Positions 1-7,667 of a stretch of DNA of 14,956 bases are shown one piece after another. Position 1 is the stretch's first letter, and every line of letters begins with the position of its first letter. The notes under the pieces were generated by a model. It was not told the origin of the DNA, did no database searches, and saw only the letters and a program-made list of their open reading frames with translations. The DNA comes from an uncultured Corynebacterium sp. (GTDB lineage Bacteria > Actinomycetota > Actinomycetes > Mycobacteriales > Mycobacteriaceae), in NCBI GenBank assembly GCA_946222625.1, contig CAMILJ010000035.1:1-14956 (forward strand). Direction: 5' to 3'. The position numbers and the translations under genes are program-made.

Positions 1-1
1 C

Positions 2-589
2 GAGGGAGGCGGTAGCACCACCGCGCTCGCCGTGCAGCAGGAGCTCTGTACCGCCGCCGAGCGCTGGCTGGAGCACCGCGAGGACACTGGCACGCCTACG
101 GCTGAGCTCGCACGCGTCGTCGATTTGTGGAAGCGCATCCTCCAGGCCATTGACACACAAGACTTTTCCGCAGTCGACCGGGAGATCGATTGGGTGATTA
201 AGCGTGGCCTGCTGAATCGCTACCGCGAGCGCTTGGGCGGAGATTGGGCGCACCCCAAACTGGCCCAAATTGACCTGACCTACCACGATATCCGCCCTGG
301 GCGCGGTCTGTACAGCGTGCTGAAACAGCGCGGCATGGTGGTTCAGTGGATCGATGATGTGGCAATCAATGCCGCCGTCGATATCGCCCCGCAGACCACC
401 CGAGCCAAGCTGCGCGGTGAGTTCCTCGCCATTGCCCGCGAGCTCAATGCTCCTGTGACAGTGGATTGGACGCGGATGAAAGTCAACCGCCCAGAGCCCA
501 TGACCGAAGAGTTCTCCGACCCCTTCGTGTCCGAGGACCCGCGCTTAGACGGGTTGTTAGACTACATGCGTTCGCACCAAGGTGCTTAA
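2..589 (+). CDS. pafA: Pup-protein ligase PafA, 3' part only
   Basis: The open frame runs in from the window edge and ends with TAA at 587-589, so only about the last 195 residues are present; a full PafA is about 450-480 residues. PafA is a carboxylate-amine ligase, related to glutamine synthetase, that joins the C-terminal glutamate of Pup to lysines of target proteins. The visible part holds the end of the catalytic domain (EGGGSTTALAVQQ near the edge) and the small C-terminal domain, including FSDPFVSEDPRLDGLLDYM near the end. The identification rests on this recognisable C-terminus and on pafB and pafC following directly. As family knowledge, corynebacteria keep pupylation but lack the 20S proteasome, so tagging probably feeds an unfoldase (ARC/Mpa) rather than degradation. 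Any GTG start inside the window (e.g. 32) is internal, not the true start. Confidence 0.9.
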   Translation, partial: EGGGSTTALAVQQELCTAAERWLEHREDTGTPTAELARVVDLWKRILQAIDTQDFSAVDREIDWVIKRGLLNRYRERLGGDWAHPKLAQIDLTYHDIRPGRGLYSVLKQRGMVVQWIDDVAINAAVDIAPQTTRAKLRGEFLAIARELNAPVTVDWTRMKVNRPEPMTEEFSDPFVSEDPRLDGLLDYMRSHQGA

Positions 590-620
590 GGCCCCAAACC
601 TCAACAAGGAACCTGCCATC

Positions 621-1610
621 ATGCCGTCAGCAGATCGCACTGCGGCCCGGACACCAACCCGGGACCGCGCCATCGAAAGGCTCACCAACCTCACCTTTGC
701 CCTCCATGGCGCAGCGCACCAGGGCGGGGTTCCCGACCGCAGCGCTACCTGGATTCGCAGCAACGTCGAGGGTTATCAATCCCGCAGCGACGAGGCCTTT
801 CATAAGCAGCTTTCCCGCGACATTGTGACGCTGCAGCGCGCCGGCGTGCCGGTGGTGCACAGCAGTGGTGCGGAAGGCTCGCTATATCGCCTTGATCCTG
901 AGAGCTACCAGCTGCCTCCCGTGGACTTCACACCCGAGGAAGCCATGGTCTTGGGCGTTGCAGGCGGGATTGGCACCCCGGGCGGCTTGAGCGATTTCAG
1001 CTTGTCCGCGTGGACAAAGCTAGCGGCCTCGGGAGCCTCCCGCGACCTGCGCGGCGCGCCGGTATATACCGCGGTCAATGACATGACCAGGCTGAGCCCA
1101 GAGCTCGTCACCGGGGTGATTACCGCCGTGCGCGCGGGGCTGCGCATCTCCTTTGATTACTTTGCTACACCCTCAGCCGAACCGGTTCGCCGCCACATGG
1201 ACCCGTGGGGGTTGATCAATCACCGTGATCGCGTCTATCTCGTCGGATGGGATGTGGACCGGGAGGCACCCCGCACCTTCCGCGCCACCCGCGTGGACAA
1301 CGTCAGGCGCTCGCGCGCTGCGGCCACGCACCTCGAACCCACCGCGCCGCTGCAAGATCTCGTCGTGGAGGCGCTAGATCGGGGAGATACCGTCGATGCC
1401 CTCCTTGAGGTACCGGATGGCCAGGCCGCCGAGCTTGTCGACGCCGGACGCAGACGCTCGGATGGCCTGCTTGAGCTGACGGGCGTGCGCCGCGATTGGC
1501 TGGTGCGCACCGCCGCGGGATATGCGCCGGATATCGTCGTAGCCCAGCCAGAAGACGTTCGCTCCGACATCATCGCGCTCTTGAACGGGGAGGAACCGCA
1601 CCATGGCTGA
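621..1610 (+). CDS. pafB: WYL-domain transcriptional regulator PafB
   Basis: Encodes 329 residues, close to the roughly 330 usual for PafB. In mycobacteria PafB and PafC pair into PafBC, an activator of the LexA-independent DNA-damage response. Visible order: winged helix-turn-helix at about residues 15-90, WYL domain at about 163-232 (FDYF, then RVYLVGWD at 204-211 and FRATRVDNV), and a C-terminal WCX-type domain at about 250-329. The name-giving WYL triplet reads V-Y-L here. I chose ATG at 621 because AAGGA (606-610) lies ten bases upstream. An in-frame GTG at 582 would overlap the pafA stop but has no ribosome binding site and adds 13 unremarkable residues. The 3' end overlaps pafC by 8 bases, which suggests coupled translation of the two partners. 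Confidence 0.92.
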   Translation: MPSADRTAARTPTRDRAIERLTNLTFALHGAAHQGGVPDRSATWIRSNVEGYQSRSDEAFHKQLSRDIVTLQRAGVPVVHSSGAEGSLYRLDPESYQLPPVDFTPEEAMVLGVAGGIGTPGGLSDFSLSAWTKLAASGASRDLRGAPVYTAVNDMTRLSPELVTGVITAVRAGLRISFDYFATPSAEPVRRHMDPWGLINHRDRVYLVGWDVDREAPRTFRATRVDNVRRSRAAATHLEPTAPLQDLVVEALDRGDTVDALLEVPDGQAAELVDAGRRRSDGLLELTGVRRDWLVRTAAGYAPDIVVAQPEDVRSDIIALLNGEEPHHG

Positions 1611-2568
1611 TCAGCCACGCAAACTGCAGTCTCTTGTTCGCTCCCTCAACCTCATCCCATACCTGCGCAACCACCCAGGGGTGACCCCGATGGAAGCGGC
1701 CGAGGACTTGGGGATGACGCCTGCTGAGCTTAAGGATGCCGTCGACAGACTTTTCTGCTCTGGGGTGGGCCGCAATACTGAGGACCTCATCGACTTAAGC
1801 TTCAGCTACCGCGATGGCATCGAGATCTACAACGACCAGGGCCTGACCCAGGCCCTGCGCTTGACCCCAACGGAGGCCGGCGCGTTGTTGCTGACGCTCG
1901 AGTCCCTTGAGGCAATGCCGGGGCTTGTCGACGTCTCCGCAGTCCATTCCGCCGCCGCGAAGCTGCGCGAGATCATGGATGAAAAGACCGCCGCCATCTA
2001 CGATTCCCTGGCCACAACGGATCCGGAGGAATCTCAGGTGCAAGCGGCGCTGGCGGGGGCCGTCGACAAGCGCCGGCAGGTCCGTTTCACCTATTGGAGC
2101 ATGTCCTCCAACCGCACCAGCGAGCGCACCGTGCACCCCGCACGAATCTTCATCGTGGATGGAGAACCCTATTTGGTGGCCTGGGACGAATCGGTGGGGG
2201 AGCACCGCACGTTCCGCTTGGACCGCATGAGCGATGTTGAGGTGCTTGACGCAACCGCAACCCCGCACCTGCGCAAGCTGGACTTCAACCCCGATTCCCC
2301 CTTTGGTCTAGATCACACACTCGTTGCGCAGCTGGAGATTAACCAAGAATTCACCTGGCTAGCAGAACACTACGACATAACTCTCGGCGAAACACTAGAA
2401 AATGGGCGGATAGCTGCGACGATGCCCGTCGGATCTGAAGCATGGTTTAGCCGTTTCGCCCTCGGTCAAGCCGACCGATTGCGGGTCGTGGGGCCGCAGA
2501 AGCTTGTCGACGCCATTTCGGAACATAGAAAACGGGCGTTGGAGCGTTATACTCAACTGCCAGACTAA
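1603..2568 (+). CDS. pafC: WYL-domain transcriptional regulator PafC
   Basis: Encodes 321 residues with the same architecture as its neighbour: winged helix-turn-helix at about 7-75, WYL domain at about 145-215 (VRFTYWSMS, then GEPYLVAWDE at 187-196 and HRTFRLDRMSDVEVLD) and a WCX-type C-terminal domain at about 230-321. The canonical WYL triplet is P-Y-L. The ATG at 1603 lies inside the end of pafB and is preceded by GGGGAGGA at 1587-1594, an excellent ribosome binding site eight bases away, so pafC can be translated by coupling or independently. It is expected to act as the obligate partner of PafB. In WYL regulators this domain is thought to sense a nucleic-acid ligand such as single-stranded DNA. 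A strong-looking TATACT -10 box lies near the 3' end of the gene and may serve tatA. Confidence 0.92.
   Translation: MADQPRKLQSLVRSLNLIPYLRNHPGVTPMEAAEDLGMTPAELKDAVDRLFCSGVGRNTEDLIDLSFSYRDGIEIYNDQGLTQALRLTPTEAGALLLTLESLEAMPGLVDVSAVHSAAAKLREIMDEKTAAIYDSLATTDPEESQVQAALAGAVDKRRQVRFTYWSMSSNRTSERTVHPARIFIVDGEPYLVAWDESVGEHRTFRLDRMSDVEVLDATATPHLRKLDFNPDSPFGLDHTLVAQLEINQEFTWLAEHYDITLGETLENGRIAATMPVGSEAWFSRFALGQADRLRVVGPQKLVDAISEHRKRALERYTQLPD
2548..2553 (+). promoter_or_regulatory. Candidate -10 box for tatA (TATACT)
   Basis: TATACT fits the actinobacterial TANNNT -10 pattern closely and sits just inside the end of pafC. I see no good -35 hexamer 16-18 bases upstream, and no extended -10. If used, transcription would begin near 2560 and give tatA a leader of about 90 bases holding the hairpin at 2588-2610 and the palindrome at 2610-2623. 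Confidence 0.35.
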
Positions 2569-2587
2569 GAGCTCTCCTGTGTGCGCC

Positions 2588-2623
2588 CCGTGCAGCGCTG
2601 CGCTGCACGGAAGCGTACGCTTC
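2588..2623. repeat. Perfect hairpin plus adjacent 14-base palindrome between pafC and tatA
   Basis: CCGTGCAGCG (2588-2597), loop CTG, CGCTGCACGG (2601-2610) forms a perfect ten-pair stem. It runs straight into GAAGCGTACGCTTC (2610-2623), a perfect palindrome sharing one base with it. No run of Ts follows, so this is not a standard intrinsic terminator. It could be a U-less terminator or processing stem ending the paf transcript, or an operator or leader structure for tatA. The structure is certain; the role is not known. Confidence 0.6.
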
Positions 2624-2651
2624 ATCAACCTAGAAAGAAGGGGCACCCTCA

Positions 2652-2915
2652 ATGACCGTGGGACCTTTGGAAATCGGCCTTGTCGTTCTCGTTATCGTTC
2701 TGCTCTTCGGTGCTAAGAAGCTGCCGGAGCTGGCTCGTTCGATGGGCCGCTCCATGCGCATCTTCAAGTCCGAAGTCAAGGAGATGAAGGAGGAGAACAA
2801 CACTCCCGAGCAGCAGGCCCAAATTGCCGCGTCGAAGAAGAACGATGAGGACTTCTGGAACAGCCCGGAGATGCAGCCGCGCGCATCCAAGCCGTTTGAT
2901 GGAAACCAGAACTAA
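2652..2915 (+). CDS. tatA: Sec-independent protein translocase subunit TatA
   Basis: An 87-residue protein of textbook TatA layout: a short outside N-terminus, one membrane helix at about 6-18, the FG hinge at F19-G20, then an amphipathic helix starting [20 protein letters not shown] (22-41) and a charged tail. TatA oligomers form the pathway by which folded proteins with twin-arginine signals cross the cytoplasmic membrane after docking on TatC(B). The ATG at 2652 follows a purine-rich GAAAGAAGGGG (2633-2643) at eight bases, so the start is secure. tatC lies 90 bases downstream and is presumably co-transcribed. No tatB is present here; in actinobacteria tatB usually lies elsewhere in the genome. 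Confidence 0.95.
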   Translation: MTVGPLEIGLVVLVIVLLFGAKKLPELARSMGRSMRIFKSEVKEMKEENNTPEQQAQIAASKKNDEDFWNSPEMQPRASKPFDGNQN

Positions 2916-2931
2916 TCATCTTTCTCGGTAG

Positions 2932-2972
2932 ACACGCCGCACTCCAAGGGACTCGGAGTTTCAAGGGCGTGT
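2932..2972 (+). repeat. Two-tier inverted repeat between tatA and tatC
   Basis: The outer arms are ACACGCC (2932-2938) and GGCGTGT (2966-2972). The inner arms are ACTCC (2941-2945) and GGAGT (2955-2959), separated by small internal loops. Together they could fold into one bulged hairpin in the tatA-tatC spacer. No T-run follows, so this might be an mRNA stability or processing element that sets the TatA to TatC ratio. That role is a guess; only the pairing is visible. Confidence 0.4.
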
Positions 2973-3005
2973 GTGCCGCTGTGGGCTTTCTAGGGAGGCA
3001 TTGCA

Positions 3006-4094
3006 TTGAGTACCGCGAGTACACCGCCGAATCCCGCGCCTAGCGCACGCAAGCAGAAGTGGGCCTCAAAGCTTCGTCGAAAGCCTAAGAATCCTACGGG
3101 GGAGATGACCCTAGTCCAACATCTCCAGGAACTGCGCCGGCGCATCGTGATTTCCTTGCTTGCTCTCGTGGTAGGCACCATCATCGGATTCATTTGGTAT
3201 CAAAACGCTCCGTTTAATATGGCGCCGCTGGGCGAGATCTTGCGTGGGCCCTATTGCTCGCTGCCTGAGGAAAAGCGCATCTCTTTCACCGCGGATGGCG
3301 AATGCCGCTTGCTTGCCACCAGCCCCTTCGAAATGCTGCTGCTGCGCCTCAAAGTAGGCGCGTTAGCTGGCGCAGTGATGTCCTCACCAGTGTGGCTCTA
3401 TCAAGTGTGGGCTTTCATTGTGCCCGGCCTACATAAGAACGAGCGTCGTTTCACCTTTTTCTTTGTCTCCACGGCGGTAGTTCTCTTCGTGCTTGGCGCG
3501 CTTCTTGCCTATTTCATCCTTTCTGTGGGCCTGGAGTTCCTCATGGGAATGGGCTCGGAATATCAGACCGCTGCACTAACCGGTGAGCGCTACTTCTACT
3601 TCCTCCTAACGTTGCTCCTTATCTTTGGCGTGAGCTTTGAGATTCCCCTGCTTGTGGTGTGCCTCAATGTGATAGGTGTCCTGGAATATGAGGACGTTAA
3701 GGACAAGCGCCGCATCATCATTGTCGCCATCATGATCTTCGCTGCGGTGGTTACACCCGGCCAAGAACCATTTTCCATGTTGGTCCTGGCATGCGCACTC
3801 GTACTTCTCGTGGAGATGGCGTTCCAGTTCTGCCGCATCAACGACAAGCGCCAGAAGCGTCAGCGCCCAGACTGGATGGACCTGGATGATGAGACCGCCT
3901 CCCCGCTCGGCGAAGCCCCAAGCGGCGTGGGGGCGCCAACTCCAGTGTCTGCACCTACGGGTGTCTCCGCGTCCTCGAGGCCGGTATCTTCCCGCCCCGT
4001 GCCTCCAGCTGCGGCCGGTGACGTTCAGGCGCCGAAGGCTCACCAGACCAACACCCAGCCCCCGCACAGCGGCTTTTTCGACGACGTTCTGTAG
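3006..4094 (+). CDS. tatC: Twin-arginine translocase receptor subunit TatC
   Basis: Encodes 362 residues with a TTG start preceded by AGGGAGG (2992-2998) at seven bases. The TatC core begins at M34 (EMTLVQHLQELRRRI); an ATG start there has poor spacing, so the longer form is preferred. Six membrane helices are expected. The first cytoplasmic loop carries SSPVWLYQVWAFIVPGLHKNERR, where F137 and E146 match the residues of E. coli TatC (F94, E103) that recognise twin-arginine signals. The first outside loop has two cysteines (C84, C100), a pair I recall from actinobacterial TatC proteins. From about residue 297 the protein carries a Pro/Ser/Ala-rich tail with a repeated SRPV motif, absent from the short enterobacterial protein. 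TatC is the receptor of the export pathway and pairs with TatA just upstream. Confidence 0.95.
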   Translation: MSTASTPPNPAPSARKQKWASKLRRKPKNPTGEMTLVQHLQELRRRIVISLLALVVGTIIGFIWYQNAPFNMAPLGEILRGPYCSLPEEKRISFTADGECRLLATSPFEMLLLRLKVGALAGAVMSSPVWLYQVWAFIVPGLHKNERRFTFFFVSTAVVLFVLGALLAYFILSVGLEFLMGMGSEYQTAALTGERYFYFLLTLLLIFGVSFEIPLLVVCLNVIGVLEYEDVKDKRRIIIVAIMIFAAVVTPGQEPFSMLVLACALVLLVEMAFQFCRINDKRQKRQRPDWMDLDDETASPLGEAPSGVGAPTPVSAPTGVSASSRPVSSRPVPPAAAGDVQAPKAHQTNTQPPHSGFFDDVL

Positions 4095-4168
4095 CCTGTT
4101 GAGGCTCCTGCCCACGCGCTTTGTTTCGGAGGCCGGGACCAGCGCACGAGTTCGCGATGCCTGACAGG

Positions 4169-4174
4169 TACCCT
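4169..4174 (+). promoter_or_regulatory. Candidate leaderless promoter -10 for helY (TACCCT)
   Basis: TACCCT fits TANNNT and ends eight bases before the helY ATG, so transcription could begin at or next to the start codon. The only Shine-Dalgarno-like string, GGGGA at 4175-4179, is too close to the ATG to be useful. No clear -35 box is seen. The call rests on spacing and on the same layout at four other genes in this window. Confidence 0.4.
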
Positions 4175-4182
4175 GGGGACTT

Positions 4183-6996
4183 ATGACACTGACGCATCTG
4201 GACGAGTTCACCCAAGCGCTGCCGTACTCACTGGATGACTTCCAGATTGAAGGATGCCAAGCAGTAGAAGCGGGCCACGGAGTCTTGGTCTGTGCGCCTA
4301 CTGGCGCGGGCAAAACGGTCGTTGGTGAGTTCGCTGTGTCCTTGGCACTGCGCCAGGGGACCCGCTGTTTCTACACCACCCCCATTAAGGCGCTGAGCAA
4401 TCAGAAGTACCACGACCTGGTTGAGGCACACGGCGAAGACGCCGTAGGGCTGCTGACGGGTGATGTCTCCATTAACTCTTCGGCGGACATCCTCGTAATG
4501 ACCACCGAAGTCCTGCGCAACATGATCTATGCAGGATCCGGCGCACTTGACCGTCTGACCCACGTGGTGATGGATGAGATCCACTTTTTGGCGGATGCCT
4601 CACGCGGCGCGGTATGGGAAGAGGTCATCCTCAACCTTGAGGAACATGTCTCCATCATTGGTCTATCCGCCACAGTGTCCAACTCCGAGGAGTTCGGCCG
4701 GTGGCTAACCACTGTGCGTGGAGATACTAAGGTCATCGTCACCGACAAGCGCCCCGTACCGCTGGACCAGTGGATGATGGTGGGACGCAAAATCTACCCA
4801 CTGTTCGAGCCTGATTCAGGCGGCCAGGTCAATGCTGAGTTGGCGCGGCGTATCCAGCGCCTAGAAGCAGGAGACAGCGATAACGGCCGCGCAGACTATG
4901 CACAGAACCGCGCGAGCTTCCGTGCACGTGCCCGACACAAAGGCGGCGGGCGCCACGACCGGCACAGTGATCGGCGCAGCGGCGCACCCCGCGCGCAAGA
5001 CCGCTACCGGCCGCTGGGCCGTCCGGAGGTCCTCAAAGAGCTGCAGGCAATGGAGATGCTGCCGGCGATTACCTTCATCTTTTCCCGTGCGGGCTGCGAT
5101 GGCGCCCTGTATCAGTGCCTGCGCTCCCGCATGGTGCTGACCTCCCAAGAGGAGGCAGCTGAGATTAAGGCCATCGTCGATAAGGGCGTGGAAGGCATCC
5201 CGGAAGAAGACCTCAAGGTCCTTGATTTCAAGCGTTGGCGCGAGGCACTTTCGCGTGGCTTCGCCGCCCACCATGCGGGTATGCTGCCGGCTTTTCGGCA
5301 CATCGTGGAGGAGCTCTTCGTCAAAGGCCTAGTTCGTGCGGTCTTTGCCACCGAGACACTTGCCCTGGGCATCAATATGCCCGCGCGCACCGTGGTGTTG
5401 GAAAAGCTTGTGAAGTTTAATGGCGAGGCACACGTGGACCTGACACCGGGCCAGTACACGCAGCTGACTGGCCGCGCGGGCAGGCGTGGCATCGATACCT
5501 TGGGCAATGCCGTCGTGCAATGGGCACCCGCGATGGATCCGACCGCAGTGGCGGGGCTTGCATCGACCCGCACCTATCCGCTCATCTCTACCTTCGAACC
5601 CGGCTACAACATGGCCATCAACCTGCTGGGCATGCTCGGCTTCGATGACTCTCTGCGCCTGCTGGAGAAGTCCTTTGCGCAGTTCCAGGCGGATGGGTCC
5701 GTCGTGGAAGAAACGCGCGAGATCGAGCGCGCCGAGCACCGCGTCCGCGAGCTACGGGCTCAGTTGGATCAGGCCGTAGATAACTTGGCTCCGCCGACAA
5801 TTGATGGTGAAGACCCGGCGGAGATACTCATGGACTATATGAGGCTGCGCCGCGCACTGACTGAGGAAGAAAAGTCAGCGCGTGCCTCCAAGAGGGAAGA
5901 GAGGAGCAAGGAGGTCGCGGCTGTCTTAGCCCGGCTGCAAGTGGGTGAGGTCATCGCTATCGCAACGAAGAAGCGACCAACCCTGGCAGTTGTCATCACC
6001 CCGGCAAACCAGACCGCCGATCCACGCCCCTGGGTCACCACGGAGACCGGGTGGTCAGGCCGCATCGATGCAGCCGGTATTGGTAATCCGCCGATGGTGG
6101 TCGGCCACATGAAGCTGCCGCGTGCGGCTCAGAAGAATCCGCGTCGGCATACCAAGTACGTTCAAAATGCCTTCAAGCGTGACTACTACAAGCGGCCTAA
6201 GAAGATGCGCACTGAGCCGCGCAATCGTCCCAACAAGAAGATCGCGCAGCTGCGCGATGCCCTCCGCGAGCACCCGGTGCACAATTGGCCGGCGACCGAC
6301 CGCGAGCAGTTGGCTGGTGTGGCCCAAAAGCTCGCTCGACGTGAGCGCGAGCTTCACAAATTGGAGGCCAAGGTGGAGCGCGCCACGGATACCCTCGGCC
6401 GCACTTTCGAGCGCATCGTGGACCTACTGGCGGAGATGGACTACGTAGAGTTTGAAGGCTATGGCGAAAACCGGGAGCCGGTCATCACGGACGAAGGCGA
6501 GCGTTTGGCCAAGATCCATTCCGAGTCCGACCTACTGGTGGCTCAATGCCTCAAGCGGGGAATTTGGAATGACCTTGACCCGGCAGAGTTGGCCGGCGTT
6601 GCCTCCCTCTGCGTCTTCGAAAACCGAAAAGCCACCCGCGGCGAACCAGGTGCGGCTAGCGACGAAATGGCGGACGCCATGAACGCAACGTGGCGCATCT
6701 ACACGGAGCTTGTCAGCGATGAGAAGCGCCATAATCTGCCACAGACCCGTGAACCGGAGCCCGCCTTCGCGCTGGCCATCCACCAGTGGACGGCGGGCGC
6801 TCCCTTGGCCTATTGCATGGCCGCTGCCAACGAGTCCGGCGCAGAGCTGACTCCGGGTGACTTCGTCCGTTGGTGCCGCCAGGTCATCGACCTGCTCCAG
6901 CAGGTAGCCAAGACAGGCTACGAAGAAGAGATCCGCCGCAATGCCCGGCGCGCTATCGACGCGATTCAACGAGGCGTTGTCGCCATCGGCGCCTAA
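4183..6996 (+). CDS. helY: Ski2/Mtr4-like DExH-box helicase HelY
   Basis: A 937-residue ATP-dependent RNA/DNA helicase of superfamily 2. Motifs in order: SLDDFQIEGCQAVEAG (Q-like region), APTGAGKT (Walker A, 38-45), TTPIKALSNQK (65-75), DEIH (131-134), SAT (162-164), an Arg/Gly/Asp-rich linker at about 232-278, then the second RecA lobe with LGINMPART and QLTGRAGRRG (motif VI, 427-436). A basic middle region (about 625-690) follows, and the C-terminal DSHCT-type domain ends with GDFVRWCRQVIDLLQQVAKTG. The M. tuberculosis homologue also follows tatC and is slightly shorter. The cellular substrate is not established; relatives unwind structured RNA for turnover. ATG at 4183 gives the expected N-terminus but lacks a proper ribosome binding site, consistent with a leaderless message. 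Its TAA shares bases with the stop of the convergent protease gene. Confidence 0.93.
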   Translation: MTLTHLDEFTQALPYSLDDFQIEGCQAVEAGHGVLVCAPTGAGKTVVGEFAVSLALRQGTRCFYTTPIKALSNQKYHDLVEAHGEDAVGLLTGDVSINSSADILVMTTEVLRNMIYAGSGALDRLTHVVMDEIHFLADASRGAVWEEVILNLEEHVSIIGLSATVSNSEEFGRWLTTVRGDTKVIVTDKRPVPLDQWMMVGRKIYPLFEPDSGGQVNAELARRIQRLEAGDSDNGRADYAQNRASFRARARHKGGGRHDRHSDRRSGAPRAQDRYRPLGRPEVLKELQAMEMLPAITFIFSRAGCDGALYQCLRSRMVLTSQEEAAEIKAIVDKGVEGIPEEDLKVLDFKRWREALSRGFAAHHAGMLPAFRHIVEELFVKGLVRAVFATETLALGINMPARTVVLEKLVKFNGEAHVDLTPGQYTQLTGRAGRRGIDTLGNAVVQWAPAMDPTAVAGLASTRTYPLISTFEPGYNMAINLLGMLGFDDSLRLLEKSFAQFQADGSVVEETREIERAEHRVRELRAQLDQAVDNLAPPTIDGEDPAEILMDYMRLRRALTEEEKSARASKREERSKEVAAVLARLQVGEVIAIATKKRPTLAVVITPANQTADPRPWVTTETGWSGRIDAAGIGNPPMVVGHMKLPRAAQKNPRRHTKYVQNAFKRDYYKRPKKMRTEPRNRPNKKIAQLRDALREHPVHNWPATDREQLAGVAQKLARRERELHKLEAKVERATDTLGRTFERIVDLLAEMDYVEFEGYGENREPVITDEGERLAKIHSESDLLVAQCLKRGIWNDLDPAELAGVASLCVFENRKATRGEPGAASDEMADAMNATWRIYTELVSDEKRHNLPQTREPEPAFALAIHQWTAGAPLAYCMAAANESGAELTPGDFVRWCRQVIDLLQQVAKTGYEEEIRRNARRAIDAIQRGVVAIGA

Positions 6997-7622
6997 TTTC
7001 CGTCGACCGAGTCCAGCATCGCGGTGGCTGCCGCCACGATGGCCTTGCGGTGGGGCGCGACCAGCGCCACCGTGGCTAGCTTCAGGTTTCTCCCCAATGG
7101 GTTGAGGATGAGGGCTTGGGTGCCGATGACGGCGTCGTCGACAAGCGCTGGCCCACCCGAGTCGCCCTTGACTGCCGGAATCGTGTTGAAGACGAATCCA
7201 GCGGGGGAGACAGTGGTGAGGAGGTCGACCGACCACGTGCGAAAGAAGGGGAGAAGGAAGAACCCACTTCGTTTTTGGGCGCGGCGACTCTTACCGCCAA
7301 AGCCCCAGGTGCTGACTGGCGCGCGAAAAGGCGGTGTGCTTTTAGCGAGTCCCGGAAGGTCCCGGGGCGGTGCTGGTTTATCAAGCAGGCACACGGCTAT
7401 GTCGGTCCCGTCAATCGTGCGCACGGCGGTGATCCGCCGGTTGAAGCCCCCACTGACTTTGTAGCGATCACCATCGCCCACGCCATCGCGGAAGAAGTGC
7501 GCACAGGTCAGAACCAGCCGGGTTGACTGCTGGGTGCGGGGGCTTAAGGATGCATCGATGAGCCCACCCGAGCAATAGCTAGCGTGGGTGCGGATCTTGA
7601 CGGCTGCGGGATAGGAATTCAC
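6993..7622 (-). CDS. Trypsin-like (S1) serine protease without a signal peptide
   Basis: A 209-residue protein with all three catalytic elements of the chymotrypsin fold: VLTCAHFF with H42, GTDIAV with D74, and VKGDSGGPAL with S155. An N-terminal CSGGLI (17-22) matches the first beta strand. It should hydrolyse peptide bonds, but specificity and substrate cannot be read here. S1 proteases are usually exported, yet the chain begins almost at the fold and has no hydrophobic leader. Upstream in frame, a stop (bases 7659-7661) comes 12 codons before the GTG and there is no other start codon, so a longer form with a signal peptide is ruled out in this sequence. Three cysteines (C17, C40, C78) are present. 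The gene is convergent with helY (4-base overlap) and divergent from the M24 peptidase, and appears leaderless. Confidence 0.8.
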   Translation of the reverse strand: MNSYPAAVKIRTHASYCSGGLIDASLSPRTQQSTRLVLTCAHFFRDGVGDGDRYKVSGGFNRRITAVRTIDGTDIAVCLLDKPAPPRDLPGLAKSTPPFRAPVSTWGFGGKSRRAQKRSGFFLLPFFRTWSVDLLTTVSPAGFVFNTIPAVKGDSGGPALVDDAVIGTQALILNPLGRNLKLATVALVAPHRKAIVAAATAMLDSVDGN

Positions 7623-7629
7623 GGCGCCC

Positions 7630-7635
7630 AGCTTA
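7630..7635 (-). promoter_or_regulatory. Candidate leaderless promoter -10 for the serine protease (TAAGCT, minus strand)
   Basis: Read on the minus strand, TAAGCT fits TANNNT and ends seven bases before the GTG start (7622-7620). No Shine-Dalgarno sequence fits in that space. The box overlaps the -35 hexamer proposed for the M24 peptidase on the plus strand. No convincing -35 is seen for this direction. Confidence 0.4.
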
Positions 7636-7660
7636 ACTGGACGAAGGCGAGCGGTAGGCT
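7633..7660 (+). promoter_or_regulatory. Candidate leaderless promoter of the M24 peptidase
   Basis: A -35-like TTAACT (7633-7638), a 16-base spacer and a -10 TAGGCT (7655-7660) end seven bases before the ATG at 7668. Transcription would then start at the A of the start codon. No ribosome binding site precedes the ATG, which supports a leaderless message, a common arrangement in Corynebacterium. Confidence 0.55.
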
Positions 7661-7667
7661 AACTGCC

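Noticed and set aside
582..620. A GTG start for pafB overlapping the pafA stop
   Set aside because: It has no ribosome binding site, while the ATG at 621 has AAGGA at a good distance and gives the usual PafB length.
2610..2623. The palindrome as a LexA (SOS) box
   Set aside because: GAAGCGTACGCTTC lacks the TCGAA...TTCGA arms of the actinobacterial SOS box.
4093..4106. AGCCT-GTTG-AGGCT hairpin over the tatC stop as a terminator
   Set aside because: It has only five pairs and no T-run directly after it; too weak to call.
3606..4313. A 235-codon minus-strand open frame across tatC
   Set aside because: It is a shadow of tatC on the other strand, with no recognisable domain and an odd composition.
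6532..7236. A 234-codon minus-strand open frame across the helY end
   Set aside because: It runs antisense to the conserved DSHCT region and through the real protease frame, and the composition is that of a shadow frame.
7584..7667. A longer N-terminus for the M24 peptidase
   Set aside because: It would overlap the serine protease start and the promoter, and the residues do not resemble the family.
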